Positions 9,143-19,053 of a DNA stretch of 64,000 nt are shown piece after piece. The translations under genes and the position numbers were made by a program. The stretch is from NCBI GenBank assembly GCA_015075635.1, contig JABTUA010000002.1, positions 2,298,708-2,362,707 of the forward strand. Direction: 5' to 3'. Under the pieces are notes generated by a model. It was not told the DNA's origin and made no database searches. It saw only the letters and a list, made by a program, of their open reading frames with translations. Source of the DNA: Polyangiaceae bacterium (GTDB lineage Bacteria; Myxococcota_A; Polyangia; Polyangiales; Polyangiaceae). Position 1 is the first letter of the stretch. Each line of letters starts with the position of its first letter.

Positions 9143-9220
9143 TCGTCGTTTGTGCCGGCTCGCGAATGCGCCGCAGTTCGGCGCGGTGGCCGCGTGGGGT
9201 TGGGGTCCCCACGCCGGGGA

Positions 9221-9237
9221 GTGGGGCGAAGCCCCAC
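9221..9237. repeat. Small GTGGGGC-GAA-GCCCCAC palindrome
   Basis: Perfect seven-base stem with a GAA loop in the gap before the tryptophan dioxygenase gene. Just upstream is GCGTGGGGTTGGGGTCCCC, a wording echoed near 16075, so this may belong to an extragenic repeat family. Confidence 0.5.
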
Positions 9238-9309
9238 CGAGAGCACCGGCGAGGCCGGCGGACGCCGGGAATCGGGTCGCGCCAGTCGCGAGGTGTGTCC
9301 TGGTGGGAA

Positions 9310-10406
<1,097 letters not shown>

Positions 10407-10425
<19 letters not shown>

Positions 10426-11399
10426 GCCCGAGCTCGCTTCTGGCGCTGGTGCTCCTTGTGGACCACCGCGGCGGCGCGTTGGTAGCGCTTCTTGGGTGAA
10501 GGGGCGCGACCGGGGCCGGGGGCTTGCTCGTCGAGCGGCTCCTCGAAGCTCCCCGGCTCGTGTCCCAGCTCGAAGATGGTGAGCTCGCGCCGTCCGCGTT
10601 CCCCGATCCGCAAGGGCATCACCGAGGCGCCGACGCCGGCCCCCACGTAGACCGCGCCCGGAAACGAGCCCGCGCCGTTCCGCGCGCCGTACAGGCCGTG
10701 CACGTAGCGGTGTCCCGCGAGCCGACCGATGGCCAGCTCGTGCAGCCGAGCGAGCGTCACCTGACCCGCGTGAGTGTGACCCGAGAGCACGAGCGGAACC
10801 CCGTGGGCCCAGAGCGCGTCCGCCTCCTCCGCGATGTGCGAGAGCCCGATCGTCGGGAGGCCGGGCGAGAGTCCCCGCACCGCGTCGTCGTACGAAGCGT
10901 GACCCGTGTAGGCGTCGTCGAGCCCGACGATCTGCAAGCGCTGGCCCCGGAACGTGAGCGTGGTGTGCTGGTTCGAGAGCACCTCGGCGCCGCCGCGCGA
11001 AAGCGCGTGTCTCACCTCGGCCGCGCCAGCCCAGTAGTCATGGTTGCCGAGCACGCACACCACGGGCGCGTCGAAGCTCGAGATCAACCACGACAGCTGG
11101 TCCAGGTAGAGCTGGCTGTGACACACGAAGTCGCCGGTGATGACGACGACGTCGGGATGCTCGCGGTTGGTGAGCTCGACCGCCGTCTCCTGCACGGCCT
11201 CGGAGGTGACGCGCCCGACGTGCAGGTCGGTCAGGTGTGCGATGCGCAGGTGCGAAAGCGCCCCGACGTGGGCGCTCGGGCCCGCGAAGCGCCGCACGCG
11301 AAACTGGGCGGACAGCTTCTGCGCGCGCGCCGAGAGCGGGCGCGACGACGGGCGCTGGGCCTCGGCGTGCGATCCCGGGGTGGGGTGCGGTCGTGGCAC
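10407..11399 (-). CDS. Calcineurin-like metallophosphoesterase
   Basis: 330 residues. All five metallophosphoesterase blocks are visible: DLHVGR, VITGDFV, GNHDYW, a lone His in LSHIAEEAD and GHTHAGQV, giving a di-metal centre. The layout resembles the YkuE/YaeI-type membrane-associated phosphodiesterases, but a basic, Ser-rich N-terminal stretch of about 45 residues shows no membrane segment, and the last 45 residues are a Lys/Arg/Gln-rich tail. The substrate is unknown. The start could lie further in, before SHLRIAHLTDLH. Convergent and overlapping with the tryptophan dioxygenase gene. Confidence 0.88.
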
Positions 11400-11493
11400 G
11401 AGGCGTCATGGTAGCGCGCGTCCCCGGGCGGTCCCGCGCGGAATTTGCCTCTGCTTGGATGTCCCGCCCGCCCACCCCCACCGTAGTCCTCCG

Positions 11494-11511
11494 CCGGGGG
11501 CGAGCCCCCGG
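11494..11511. repeat. GC palindrome CCGGGGGC-GA-GCCCCCGG
   Basis: Eight-base perfect stem in the gap between two minus-strand genes, followed by further short inverted motifs (ACTCGCTGCGCTCC, CTCGCTTCGCTCGC). It looks like an extragenic palindromic repeat; it is upstream of the metallophosphoesterase gene. Confidence 0.5.
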
Positions 11512-11558
11512 ACCCCCGACGCGACTCGCTGCGCTCCTCGCGGGCTCGCTTCGCTCGC

Positions 11559-11617
11559 GTAGTTGCCCGAGAGGCATTCACGCGAGCGGGGCCGGCGCCA
11601 CGCCGATGGGCAACTAC
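11559..11617 (-). repeat. Inverted repeat directly after a small secreted-protein gene
   Basis: The ten bases GTAGTTGCCC at 11559-11568 and GGGCAACTAC at 11608-11617 are perfect inverted copies 39 bases apart. The right arm abuts the stop codon of the minus-strand gene at 11618. It could be a large terminator hairpin or the ends of a short insertion; no U-run follows. Confidence 0.4.
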
Positions 11618-11914
11618 TCAGAACCTGCCGCGCACGATCAGCTCTGCCCCGCCCCGGCGGCGGTAGGCACGCACCTGCGACCACATTCGTTCCACCGCCA
11701 AGCTCAGCTCCTCGCCGGGCTCCGGGGCCTCCCGGGTCGTGGTGCCGCTGGTTCGGCCGAGATCGAGCTCCGTGCCACGCGTGCGCCAGCCGTCGAGCAA
11801 CGTCACCTCCAGGGCGGGCGCCGCCCAGCTCGGCGAAACCCGACGCTCAGCCGAGGCGTTGGTCGAGACCCCCATGGCGAGCATCGCTCCGAGGATGACG
11901 AGGCCGAGACGCAT
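11618..11914 (-). CDS. Small secreted protein of unknown function
   Basis: 98 residues. A clean signal peptide (MRLGLVILGAMLAMGVSTNASA) would leave a mature protein of about 76 residues that is Arg/Glu-rich, with strands such as ALEVTLLDGWRTRG. No family recognised. It is a likely real gene because the signal peptide, cleavage site and stop are all well placed, but its shortness leaves doubt. Confidence 0.5.
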   Translation of the reverse strand: MRLGLVILGAMLAMGVSTNASAERRVSPSWAAPALEVTLLDGWRTRGTELDLGRTSGTTTREAPEPGEELSLAVERMWSQVRAYRRRGGAELIVRGRF

Positions 11915-12045
11915 GACCGCTCATCTTGCAGACCCCGTGCCACGGAGACCTTGCGTCGAAAGTCGCGAAATCCCCGTCCGGCCACGCGGCCCGGACACCG
12001 AGCGCTGCTGGCCGCACCCCGCAGCTGATGCCTGGAGGCCGCAGG

Positions 12046-12564
12046 CTACTTGCCCAGCTTGCCGCTGATGTCCGACCCGAGCTTGTCGAGGTCGTCCATC
12101 TTCTTCTTCTCCGCCACCGTCGGCGCCTTCTTCTTGGGCGGGTCGTCCGACGGCGCCTTGGCCGCGACGGGGGTCGGATCACCGCCGCCGCCCGCAGCGG
12201 GCGCGGGCCCGCCACCGCCGCTCGGCTTGGCTTCCTCTTCAGCCTTCTTGGCTTCCTCCGCGGCCTTCTTCTTGGCGTCTTCCTCGGCCTGCTTGGCCGC
12301 GACGACCTCGAGGCTCTTGCGCGTGATCTCGATGTGACGCTTGCGCTCCTCGACGGACATTCCGGCCAGCGGATCGTCGGTGCTCGCAGCCACCGCGGCG
12401 GTCTTCTTCGGCTTGTCTCCGATCGACTTGAAGACGATCACGCCCCCAACCAGGAGCACCGCGCCGATGATCCCGAACAGGACCATCGGGTTGGACTTCT
12501 TCATCGGGATCGCGTCGAGCGATGCGTCAGCAGCCTTGGAGCTCGGGTTCTGGGGTGCGGCCAT
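12046..12564 (-). CDS. Single-pass membrane protein with charged coiled-coil tail
   Basis: 172 residues from ATG 12564, chosen over an upstream in-frame ATG at 12657 because the latter adds only Arg/Trp-rich sequence. One membrane segment (NPMVLFGIIGAVLLVGGVIVF, about residues 25-45) is followed by a Lys/Glu/Ala coiled coil (AKQAEEDAKKKAAEEAKKAE), a Gly/Pro linker and a basic C-terminus ending DLDKLGSDISGKLGK. No enzymatic motif. It may be an envelope linker of the TolA/TonB style by composition only. Next gene upstream on the same strand is the acyl-CoA dehydrogenase. Confidence 0.6.
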   Translation of the reverse strand: MAAPQNPSSKAADASLDAIPMKKSNPMVLFGIIGAVLLVGGVIVFKSIGDKPKKTAAVAASTDDPLAGMSVEERKRHIEITRKSLEVVAAKQAEEDAKKKAAEEAKKAEEEAKPSGGGGPAPAAGGGGDPTPVAAKAPSDDPPKKKAPTVAEKKKMDDLDKLGSDISGKLGK

Positions 12565-12691
12565 GGGCTCCGCAAGAGTACGTGCGGGAGCCCGCTCGGT
12601 CCAGCGCCAGCCGGTCTTCGGCCCGATCGAGCCTTCCGGCGGGCCCCAGCGCGCCAAACACGGCCGAAAGGCCCCATTTTCTCACATGCGC

Positions 12692-14434
12692 TCACACGTT
12701 GTCCCAGCTGAATTTCTCCGCCTCGAACGCGTGATCGGCCAGCCCCTTGATCAGCTCGTCGTCGTTGATGTCGATCAGGCCGAAGGCGTGCTTCACCCGG
12801 CGCTGAACCTGCCCGGCGAACACCTTGAGGAGGTCGATCTCCTTGGCCGCCTTCTCCGGGCCGAGCGCCTCGAGTGAGGCGTTGACCCGCGCGATCACGC
12901 ACGCCAGCACGAACAGGTCGATCATGATGTTCGCGAGCCGGCGCGACGCGAGCTGCTTGCCGATGATGTTGCGGCCGTGCTTGCGCAGGATGCGGTCCAC
13001 CGCCGCCGCAAGGTGCCGCGTCAGCTCCTCGAACACGGTCGTCGCCTCGTGGAGCTCCGGGCGGACGAGCGTGAAGCGGCTGCGCGCGCGAGGGATCCCG
13101 GTGACCAGGCTGGCCTGCTTCAGCGCGTACTGGCGCAGCACTCCGAAGCCCTTGATCGGGTCGTCGAAGATACCGCGCACGCTCGAGGACAGCTCCTTCA
13201 ACTGGCTGCCCACGTCGTTCATGGCCGTCAGCGCGATGAACAGCCTCAAGATCTCGTTGGTGCCCTCGAAGATGCGGTTGATGCGCGCGTCGCGGATCAT
13301 GCGCTCGTACGGGTACTCACACATGTAGCCGTTGCCGCCGGCTACTTGCAGCGCTTCGTCCGCCGCACGCCAGAGCGCCTCACTGGCGAAGACCTTGCTG
13401 ATGGCGGCTTCGACGGCGTAGTCCTGGTAGCCGTTGTCGATCAGTGCCGCGACCATGTCGACCACGGCTTCCGTCGCATAGCAGTCCACGACCATCTGCC
13501 CGACCTTCAGCTTGATCATCCCGTACTCGCGGATGGGCTTGCCGAACGTGACCCGCTCGTTGGCGTACTTCGTGGAGAGCTCGATCAGCTTCTTCATGCC
13601 GCCGATGGCGCCGCCGCCGAGCCCCGTGCGGCCGTTGTTCAGGATCGCCATCGCGACCTTGAAGCCCTTGTTCTCCTCGCCCAGGAGGTTGGCGTGCGGT
13701 ACGCGGACGTTGTCGAAATGGACGGTGGTGGTCGAGCTGGCCCTGAGGCCCATCTTGTCTTCGTGCGGCCCGACGCTCACCCCGGGCATGTCACGGGTGA
13801 CGATGAAGGCCGAAATGTGCGGCTTGCCTTCCAGCTCGCCGGTGCGGGCGAAGACGGTGAAGAAGTCCGCCATGCCGCCGTTGGTGATCCAGAGCTTGTT
13901 GCCGTTCAGGACCCAGTCGTCGCCGTCGCGCTCCGCGCGGGTCTTCAGGGCGGCGGCGTCCGAACCTGCTCCGGCCTCGGTCAAGGCGAAGGCCGCGATC
14001 ATCTCGCCGCTCGCCAGCTTGGCGAGGTAGCGCTGCTTTTGATCGTCGGTCCCGAACAAGAGGAGGCCGCGCATGCCGATGGAGCTGTGGGCTCCGATGG
14101 TCACGGCGACCGAGGCGTCGTGCTTCGCGATCTCCTGCAAGGTGCGGGCGTACGCTGCGCTCTTGAACCCGAGCCCGCCGTACTCCTCGGGGATGACGAG
14201 GCCGAACAGGCCGAACTGCTTGAGCTCCTCGATGAAGGTGCTCGGCATTTCGCCGGCCCGATCCCACTTGCGGAAGTCGTCGCTGCGAGGGCCGAGCAGC
14301 TGCTTGATCGAGTCGATCACGCCGTGGAGCGTCTCCTTCTGCTCCGGGGCCATGCTGGGATAGGGGATCAGGACCTGCTCTTCGATGATGCCCATGCACA
14401 GGGAGCTCATGAAGCTGACGCTGGTGTCGACCAT
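12692..14434 (-). CDS. Acyl-CoA dehydrogenase (very-long-chain/ACAD9-like)
   Basis: 580 residues from ATG 14434 (a GTG at 14440 adds two residues). FAD-dependent dehydrogenase of acyl-CoA in beta-oxidation. The acyl-CoA dehydrogenase core is complete: AFALTEAGAGSDAAA, LWITNGG, the FAD-binding middle and the catalytic base Glu in RIFEGTNEILRL. A further 180 residues after the core, predicted helical, match the C-terminal extension of the VLCAD/ACAD9 group, which suggests long-chain substrates and membrane association. It stands alone with no thiolase, hydratase or electron-transfer flavoprotein gene nearby. Upstream is a 554-base gap carrying a large inverted repeat. Confidence 0.92.
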   Translation of the reverse strand: MVDTSVSFMSSLCMGIIEEQVLIPYPSMAPEQKETLHGVIDSIKQLLGPRSDDFRKWDRAGEMPSTFIEELKQFGLFGLVIPEEYGGLGFKSAAYARTLQEIAKHDASVAVTIGAHSSIGMRGLLLFGTDDQKQRYLAKLASGEMIAAFALTEAGAGSDAAALKTRAERDGDDWVLNGNKLWITNGGMADFFTVFARTGELEGKPHISAFIVTRDMPGVSVGPHEDKMGLRASSTTTVHFDNVRVPHANLLGEENKGFKVAMAILNNGRTGLGGGAIGGMKKLIELSTKYANERVTFGKPIREYGMIKLKVGQMVVDCYATEAVVDMVAALIDNGYQDYAVEAAISKVFASEALWRAADEALQVAGGNGYMCEYPYERMIRDARINRIFEGTNEILRLFIALTAMNDVGSQLKELSSSVRGIFDDPIKGFGVLRQYALKQASLVTGIPRARSRFTLVRPELHEATTVFEELTRHLAAAVDRILRKHGRNIIGKQLASRRLANIMIDLFVLACVIARVNASLEALGPEKAAKEIDLLKVFAGQVQRRVKHAFGLIDINDDELIKGLADHAFEAEKFSWDNV

Positions 14435-14987
14435 GACCACCGACTAGAGCAGTTTGTCCGCCGATGGAACGGCGCGTGACCGGACTCGCCCAGGGCGGTC
14501 TCGCCGCGACCCGATCGCGCTCGGGGAAGGGTGGGGAAATCCCCGAGAAAGCCGGCCGGCAAACGCGCTTCGCGACGACCCTTGGAGGTCTCCGGAGGGC
14601 TCACGATTGGTCACATCTCTGCCGGTGCCGCCTCGGATCGAGAGAGAACCGCCAAGACGCCAGAAAGAACGCCAAGTTCGCCAGGGAGAAACTCACAAGT
14701 TCAGAGATTCGAAAATTGAGAAATCTCGGACTTGGCGAACTTTGCTCGCCCGGCACCGCACTTGGCGGTTTTCTGAGGGTCCAGGCGCCGCGGGCGAGAT
14801 GTGAGCAATGGTCAGCCGGGTAGGCCGGCGGAGTCCTGGCAGGTCACGCTTCGCGGCAGCGAGAAACCTGCGCCACTCGAGGCGCGATGCCCACGGGCCG
14901 TGGGCGCAGAGCCACAGGTCGCCCGGAGATCTGCGCGGAAGACCCTGCTACTCGCCCTGGCACGCTGGTTGCGATGGGCACGCTCTC
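14435..14987. other. Long non-coding gap upstream of acyl-CoA dehydrogenase and a lipoprotein gene
   Basis: No credible gene. The left 200 bases are GC-rich without clear structure and should hold the dehydrogenase promoter. The middle (14640-14775) is noticeably AT-richer and carries the nested inverted repeat described separately. Confidence 0.6.
14647..14770. repeat. Nested inverted repeat of the CCGCCAAGACGCC type
   Basis: The outer arms AACCGCCAAG (14647-14656) and CTTGGCGGTT (14761-14770) are perfect inverted copies. The inner arms GCCAAGTTCGCC (14671-14682) and CTTGGCGAAC (14731-14740) are inverted partners, and the core holds GAGATT...AATCTC. This wording (AACCGCCAAGACGCC...GAACGCCAAG) is familiar to me as an intergenic hairpin in several bacterial phyla; its origin is unknown. 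It is not a terminator of either flanking gene, as both start here. Confidence 0.7.
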
Positions 14988-16028
14988 ATGGCGCGTCTGC
15001 TGCTCACGCTGACTGCTCTCTTGGCCCTGTGCGTGAGTTGTTCCGCGCCGCTGGAGTCGGAGGCGACGGACTCGGCGGAAGAGCTCGAGCCGGAGGCGGC
15101 GGAGCCGGCCGAAGGCTCCGATTCGACTCCCGAGGGGTTCGTGCCGGAAGCAGCGACTGCCCCCCTACCCCACGGGCTCCACTTCGTCGTCATGGCGGAG
15201 GAGCACGCGTTCGTGGTGCTCGACACCTCGGCGGGAGACGAGGTCGGCTCCGGCCCCGTGGAGCTCGTGTCGGCGGAGGACGACGCGGAGATCCACACCT
15301 ACCGCGTGGCGCTCGACGAACCGCTCGGGCCCGAGCCCTTCGTGCTGTTCGGACACGAGGGCGAGCTCTGCCGGGTCGTAGCCGACGACGTCGGCGTGCT
15401 GCGCCGAGCCGGCTTCGAAGCGGGCTTCGAGTGGAGGGAGAGCGCGGACAAGGACCCGGCGCGGGCGTGGGAGCTCGGCGAGAGCGGCGCGCTCTTGGTC
15501 GCGCGCCTGCGCGCGGTACCTACGGCCTGCCGGGGCGCGGCCTGGGCGAGCTCGGAGCAGAGCCGCGCACCTCGCGTGTTCACGCCCGACGAGCACGATC
15601 CGCTGCTGGCCGCCCGCGCGCTCGGGAGCTTTCGCCAGCTCCCCGATCACATCGCCATCCAGGAGGGTTACTCGGAGCCGGCCGAGCCGCCACGACCCGG
15701 CGGACCCTGGGATCAGTACGAAGGTGCAACGCCCACGACGCGGATGTTCCGCGAGGCGGCCAGCGGCAGGAGGCTCGTCCTGGTGAGCGCAGCGGCCGGC
15801 GCCGGTTGCGGCGACTTCGGGGCGAGCCTCTGGGCCCTGTTCGAAGCCCGCCGGTCCGGGCTCGTGGTCCGCGCGGTGGGCCAGGACGAGACCCCGCCCC
15901 GCGATGTCCTGGACGCCGACGGCGACGGCGGCCTCGAGCTCTTCTCCGGTCTCCACGCGAGCTTCGTCGCCAACGGAGAGCGCGTCCACGTCGACGCCTC
16001 GGTCCCCTTCAACGGCTGTGGCTGCTGA
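14988..16028 (+). CDS. Putative lipoprotein of unknown function
   Basis: 346 residues from ATG 14988. Signal peptide MARLLLTLTALLALCVSC with a weak lipobox, then a Glu/Ala-rich acidic linker (about 20-60). The remaining soluble domain has several isolated Cys and ends in a Cys pair (VPFNGCGC). A DADGDGGLELF segment near residue 310 looks like a calcium-type loop of the FG-GAP/VCBS kind. No family recognised. Hairpins at 16086-16132 follow it. Confidence 0.65.
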   Translation: MARLLLTLTALLALCVSCSAPLESEATDSAEELEPEAAEPAEGSDSTPEGFVPEAATAPLPHGLHFVVMAEEHAFVVLDTSAGDEVGSGPVELVSAEDDAEIHTYRVALDEPLGPEPFVLFGHEGELCRVVADDVGVLRRAGFEAGFEWRESADKDPARAWELGESGALLVARLRAVPTACRGAAWASSEQSRAPRVFTPDEHDPLLAARALGSFRQLPDHIAIQEGYSEPAEPPRPGGPWDQYEGATPTTRMFREAASGRRLVLVSAAAGAGCGDFGASLWALFEARRSGLVVRAVGQDETPPRDVLDADGDGGLELFSGLHASFVANGERVHVDASVPFNGCGC

Positions 16029-16085
16029 TGGCCTGTCGCAAAATCGCCGGGCGAACGCCGGCGAAGCCGGCCCGCGTGGGGTGGG

Positions 16086-16132
16086 GCCCCAAAGAATTCA
16101 CTTCTTTGGGGCGGGGAGGCGCGTGCCTCCCC
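16086..16132 (+). terminator. Two consecutive strong hairpins after the lipoprotein gene
   Basis: First hairpin: GCCCCAAAGAA (16086-16096), loop TTCAC, TTCTTTGGGGC (16102-16112), an 11-base perfect stem. Second: GGGGAGGC-GCGT-GCCTCCCC (16113-16132), an eight-base perfect stem, with the two stems touching. They sit 58 bases after the stop. There is no T-run, so they could instead be an extragenic palindromic repeat; the upstream GCGTGGGGTGGGGCCCC resembles text near 9195. Confidence 0.55.
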
Positions 16133-16217
16133 GATGAAAAGGTGAAAGAGCTGGCGCACTTTCGACAGCTCTTGAGGGGTTGCCTCGGGCTTCGGGGCGA
16201 ATAGAGTTCGCGGCGCC

Positions 16218-17180
16218 ATGTCCGCGCTCACCTCGCTTCGCGCGCTCCTGCCCGCTGGACTCGCGGCGTGGTTGCTCGTGCCGAGCTGCAAGCCGAGTCA
16301 GGCCTCGTCCGAAGCAGCGGCCTCGGCTGCGAGCAGCGCGAGCGCAACGCCGGTCGCGCTCGTGATGCCGGACGCGGCTCCCGCCGAGCCCGCCGAGGCC
16401 GGCACGCAGGCGGCCAACGATCCCCCGAAGGCGCGCACGGACGGCTGCCGAGACGGCATGGTTCGCGTCGAAGGCGACTACTGCCCCGGCGTCATGCAGG
16501 ACTGCATCGAGCACCACCCCGAATACAAGGCACGCAGAGGAGAGAAGACAGTCAGCGAGCGGTGCATGAAGTACAAGCAGCCCTCGACCTGCGTCTCGAA
16601 GGAGCGCAAACGCCTGTCCTTCTGCATCGATCGGTACGAGTGGCCAAACCAGGTCGGCGAGCTGCCCAGGGTGCTCACCTCCTGGCTCGAGGCCAAGGCG
16701 CTGTGCGAGAAGGCCGGCAAGCGCCTGTGTACGGAGGACGAGTTCAACTTCGCCTGCGAAGGGCCGGAGATGCTGCCCTACGCCACCGGGTACGACCGCG
16801 AGCCCGAGAAGTGCAACATCGACAAGCCCTACGTGCAGCCGGATCAGTCGCGGCAGATGGCCACCTACGACAAGTGCCCCGACAACGAGTTCTGCAAGTC
16901 GGAGATGAAGCGCCTGGACCAGCGGCACGCCATCGGCTCACGGCACAGCTGCGTGTCCTGGGCCGGCGTCGTGGACATCAACGGCAACGTCAACGAGTGG
17001 GTGGAGCTCCCCGGCGAGAAGCACCCCAACCGGAGCGGGCTGAAGGGCGGCTGGTGGGGCCCGGTGCGCAGCCGCTGCCGGCCGACCGTGACCTTCCACA
17101 AGGAATTCGACTACGGCTACGAGGCGGGCTTCCGCTGCTGCACCGACGCCTCGGACTCGAAGCAATCCGACGCCGGCTGA
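16218..17180 (+). CDS. SUMF1/FGE-fold lipoprotein, probably non-catalytic (copy 1)
   Basis: 320 residues. Signal peptide ending LLVPSC, an Ala/Ser linker to about residue 75, then a formylglycine-generating-enzyme (SUMF1, PF03781) fold: DGMVRVEGDYC, FCIDRYEWPN, GKRLCTEDEFNFACEG, VDINGNVNEW and a final GFRCC. By alignment from memory with Streptomyces FGE, the second active-site Cys position is kept in SRCRP but the first Cys five residues before it is replaced (WWGPV), so formylglycine formation is unlikely. A paralogue lies at 21358. The next gene (histidine kinase) starts 17 bases later, so co-transcription is likely. Confidence 0.82.
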   Translation: MSALTSLRALLPAGLAAWLLVPSCKPSQASSEAAASAASSASATPVALVMPDAAPAEPAEAGTQAANDPPKARTDGCRDGMVRVEGDYCPGVMQDCIEHHPEYKARRGEKTVSERCMKYKQPSTCVSKERKRLSFCIDRYEWPNQVGELPRVLTSWLEAKALCEKAGKRLCTEDEFNFACEGPEMLPYATGYDREPEKCNIDKPYVQPDQSRQMATYDKCPDNEFCKSEMKRLDQRHAIGSRHSCVSWAGVVDINGNVNEWVELPGEKHPNRSGLKGGWWGPVRSRCRPTVTFHKEFDYGYEAGFRCCTDASDSKQSDAG

Positions 17181-17196
17181 GGCATACTGGGCGGCC

Positions 17197-19041
17197 ATGC
17201 CGGACCCGCGCATCGCCGAGGCCGTAATCCATGCGGCGGACCTCGCTGGCATCGGAGTCACGGCGTTCATCCCCAACACCGACGGCGGCTCCAGCGTCTT
17301 CGTCAGCGAGCGCGCCGCTGCCATCATGGGGTACTCCGTGGAAGAGCTGCGCGACCTGCCGCCGCTCGCGACCGTCGCACCGGAGCGGAGCGAGCAGACG
17401 GCGAGCTTGCTCAGCGACTGGCTCGAGCGAGGCCTGCGCTCCGGCGTGGTCGAGACCGTGCTCGCCAAGAAGAACGGCGAGCGGGTCCCGGTCGAGGTCG
17501 CGTTCACTTCGATCGATCTCGACGGGCAGGCCGCAGCCGTCACCTTCATCTTCGAGCTGAGCCAGCGCCGGCGTGCCGAAGCGGACCTCCGCCGCTCGGA
17601 GGCTCGCTTTCGAGAGCTGGTCGAGCACGCGCCGGACGGCGTGGGCATCATCCAAGACGGCCGCTTCGTCTACGCGAACGCCCGTGCGACCGCCATCCTG
17701 GGCTTCGAGTCGGCGGAGGCGCTTTGCGCTCAGCCGCTCGATCAGCTGTTCGAGGCCGGCGACTTCGCGCTGATGGGAGCGCGCATTCGGGCCATGCTGA
17801 CCGAAGGCGTGCACTTCGCGCCCTATGTCTACACCTGCATCCGCGGCGACGGCGCGCGCGTCCGTGTCGAGATCACGTCGATCCAGACCGAGCACCAGGG
17901 ACGCCCGGCCGTGCTCGGCTTCGCCCGTGACGTGACCGAGCGCACCAAGATGGAGGCTCAGCTGGCGCAGGCGGACCGCTTGGTCGCGCTGGGCACGCTG
18001 GCGGCCGGCGTCGCCCACGAGATCAACAACCCGCTGACCTTCTTCTACCTGCGACTGGACGCGCTGGAGCGCTGGCTCAGCCGTCTCCCGGAGGAGCTGC
18101 GGGCGGAAGCAGCAACCCAGCTCGTCGAGCTCAGGGGTGGCGCGGACCGGGTCACGCGCATCGTGAGGGACCTCCGAACCTTCTCGCGTTCGGCCGATCA
18201 ACCCCGGGGCCCCGTGAAGCTCGGGGACGTGTTCGCGTTCGTGGAACGCATCACGGCGTCCGAGCACCGACACCGCGCCACTCTGACCATCGACGCGGGT
18301 GACACGCCGCCGGTGCTCGGAGAGCAGGGACGTCTGGAGCAGGTGTTCCTGAACCTCGTACTGAACGCCCTGCAGGCGATGCCCAACGGGGACCCGAGCA
18401 AGAACCACGTCAAGGTCCTGGCACGCTTGGTCGATGGCCGAGTCGTGGTGGATGTCGCCGACAACGGGCCGGGCATGGCGCCGGACATCGCGGCTCGGGT
18501 GTTCGACCCGTTCTTCACCACGAAGCCCGTCGGCGTCGGCACCGGCCTGGGTCTGTCGATCTGTCACGGCATCATCAACCAGCTGGGCGGTGAGATCGCG
18601 GTCGAGTCTGCGCCCGGGGTCGGAACGACCTTCCGCGTCAGCTTGCCCGTGCTCGGCCCCGGGGACGTCCGGGAAGAGCAGCGCCGCAACGTATTGGTCG
18701 TCGAGGACGACGAGCTCGTGGCCCGGATGGTCGCGAAGATGTTGAGCGAACGCCACGACGTCGTCGTGGTCCCGGACGGCACGACGGCCGAGCGCGCGCT
18801 CCAGAGCGGCAGCTTCGACGTGGTGCTGTGCGACCTGGTCATGCCAGGCATGAGCGGCGTCGATCTGTACGAGCGGGTGCTCGCCACGAAGCCGGAGCTC
18901 GCCCGCCGCTTCGTCTTCATGACGGGCGGAGTCTTGACCGAGCGGGCTGCCGATTTCCTCGAGACGGTCAGCTCACCGCGCGTGCTCAAGCCGTTCAGCG
19001 CCGAGACGCTGCACACCGCGCTGGGCGATGTCTTGAGGTAG
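17197..19041 (+). CDS. Hybrid PAS-PAS histidine kinase with receiver domain
   Basis: 614 residues, no membrane segment, therefore cytoplasmic. Two PAS domains (about 10-125 and 140-250), a HisKA domain with phospho-acceptor His in GVAHEINNPL (about residue 273), a HATPase with N and G boxes (NLVLNALQAM, DNGPGMAP, GTGLGLSICHGI), and a C-terminal receiver with the acidic pair VVEDDE and phospho-Asp in LCDLVMPGMSG (about residue 546). It is an NtrB-like sensor that can phosphorylate its own receiver; the output partner is not in the window. Its position 17 bases after the SUMF1-like lipoprotein hints at a shared signal. Confidence 0.92.
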   Translation: MPDPRIAEAVIHAADLAGIGVTAFIPNTDGGSSVFVSERAAAIMGYSVEELRDLPPLATVAPERSEQTASLLSDWLERGLRSGVVETVLAKKNGERVPVEVAFTSIDLDGQAAAVTFIFELSQRRRAEADLRRSEARFRELVEHAPDGVGIIQDGRFVYANARATAILGFESAEALCAQPLDQLFEAGDFALMGARIRAMLTEGVHFAPYVYTCIRGDGARVRVEITSIQTEHQGRPAVLGFARDVTERTKMEAQLAQADRLVALGTLAAGVAHEINNPLTFFYLRLDALERWLSRLPEELRAEAATQLVELRGGADRVTRIVRDLRTFSRSADQPRGPVKLGDVFAFVERITASEHRHRATLTIDAGDTPPVLGEQGRLEQVFLNLVLNALQAMPNGDPSKNHVKVLARLVDGRVVVDVADNGPGMAPDIAARVFDPFFTTKPVGVGTGLGLSICHGIINQLGGEIAVESAPGVGTTFRVSLPVLGPGDVREEQRRNVLVVEDDELVARMVAKMLSERHDVVVVPDGTTAERALQSGSFDVVLCDLVMPGMSGVDLYERVLATKPELARRFVFMTGGVLTERAADFLETVSSPRVLKPFSAETLHTALGDVLR

Positions 19042-19053
19042 GCTCGACTGGCC

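Noticed and set aside
12660..12690. GGCC-GAAA-GGCC followed by CCATTTT as a terminator
   Set aside because: The stem is only four base pairs and the T-run lies on the wrong side for the minus-strand genes.
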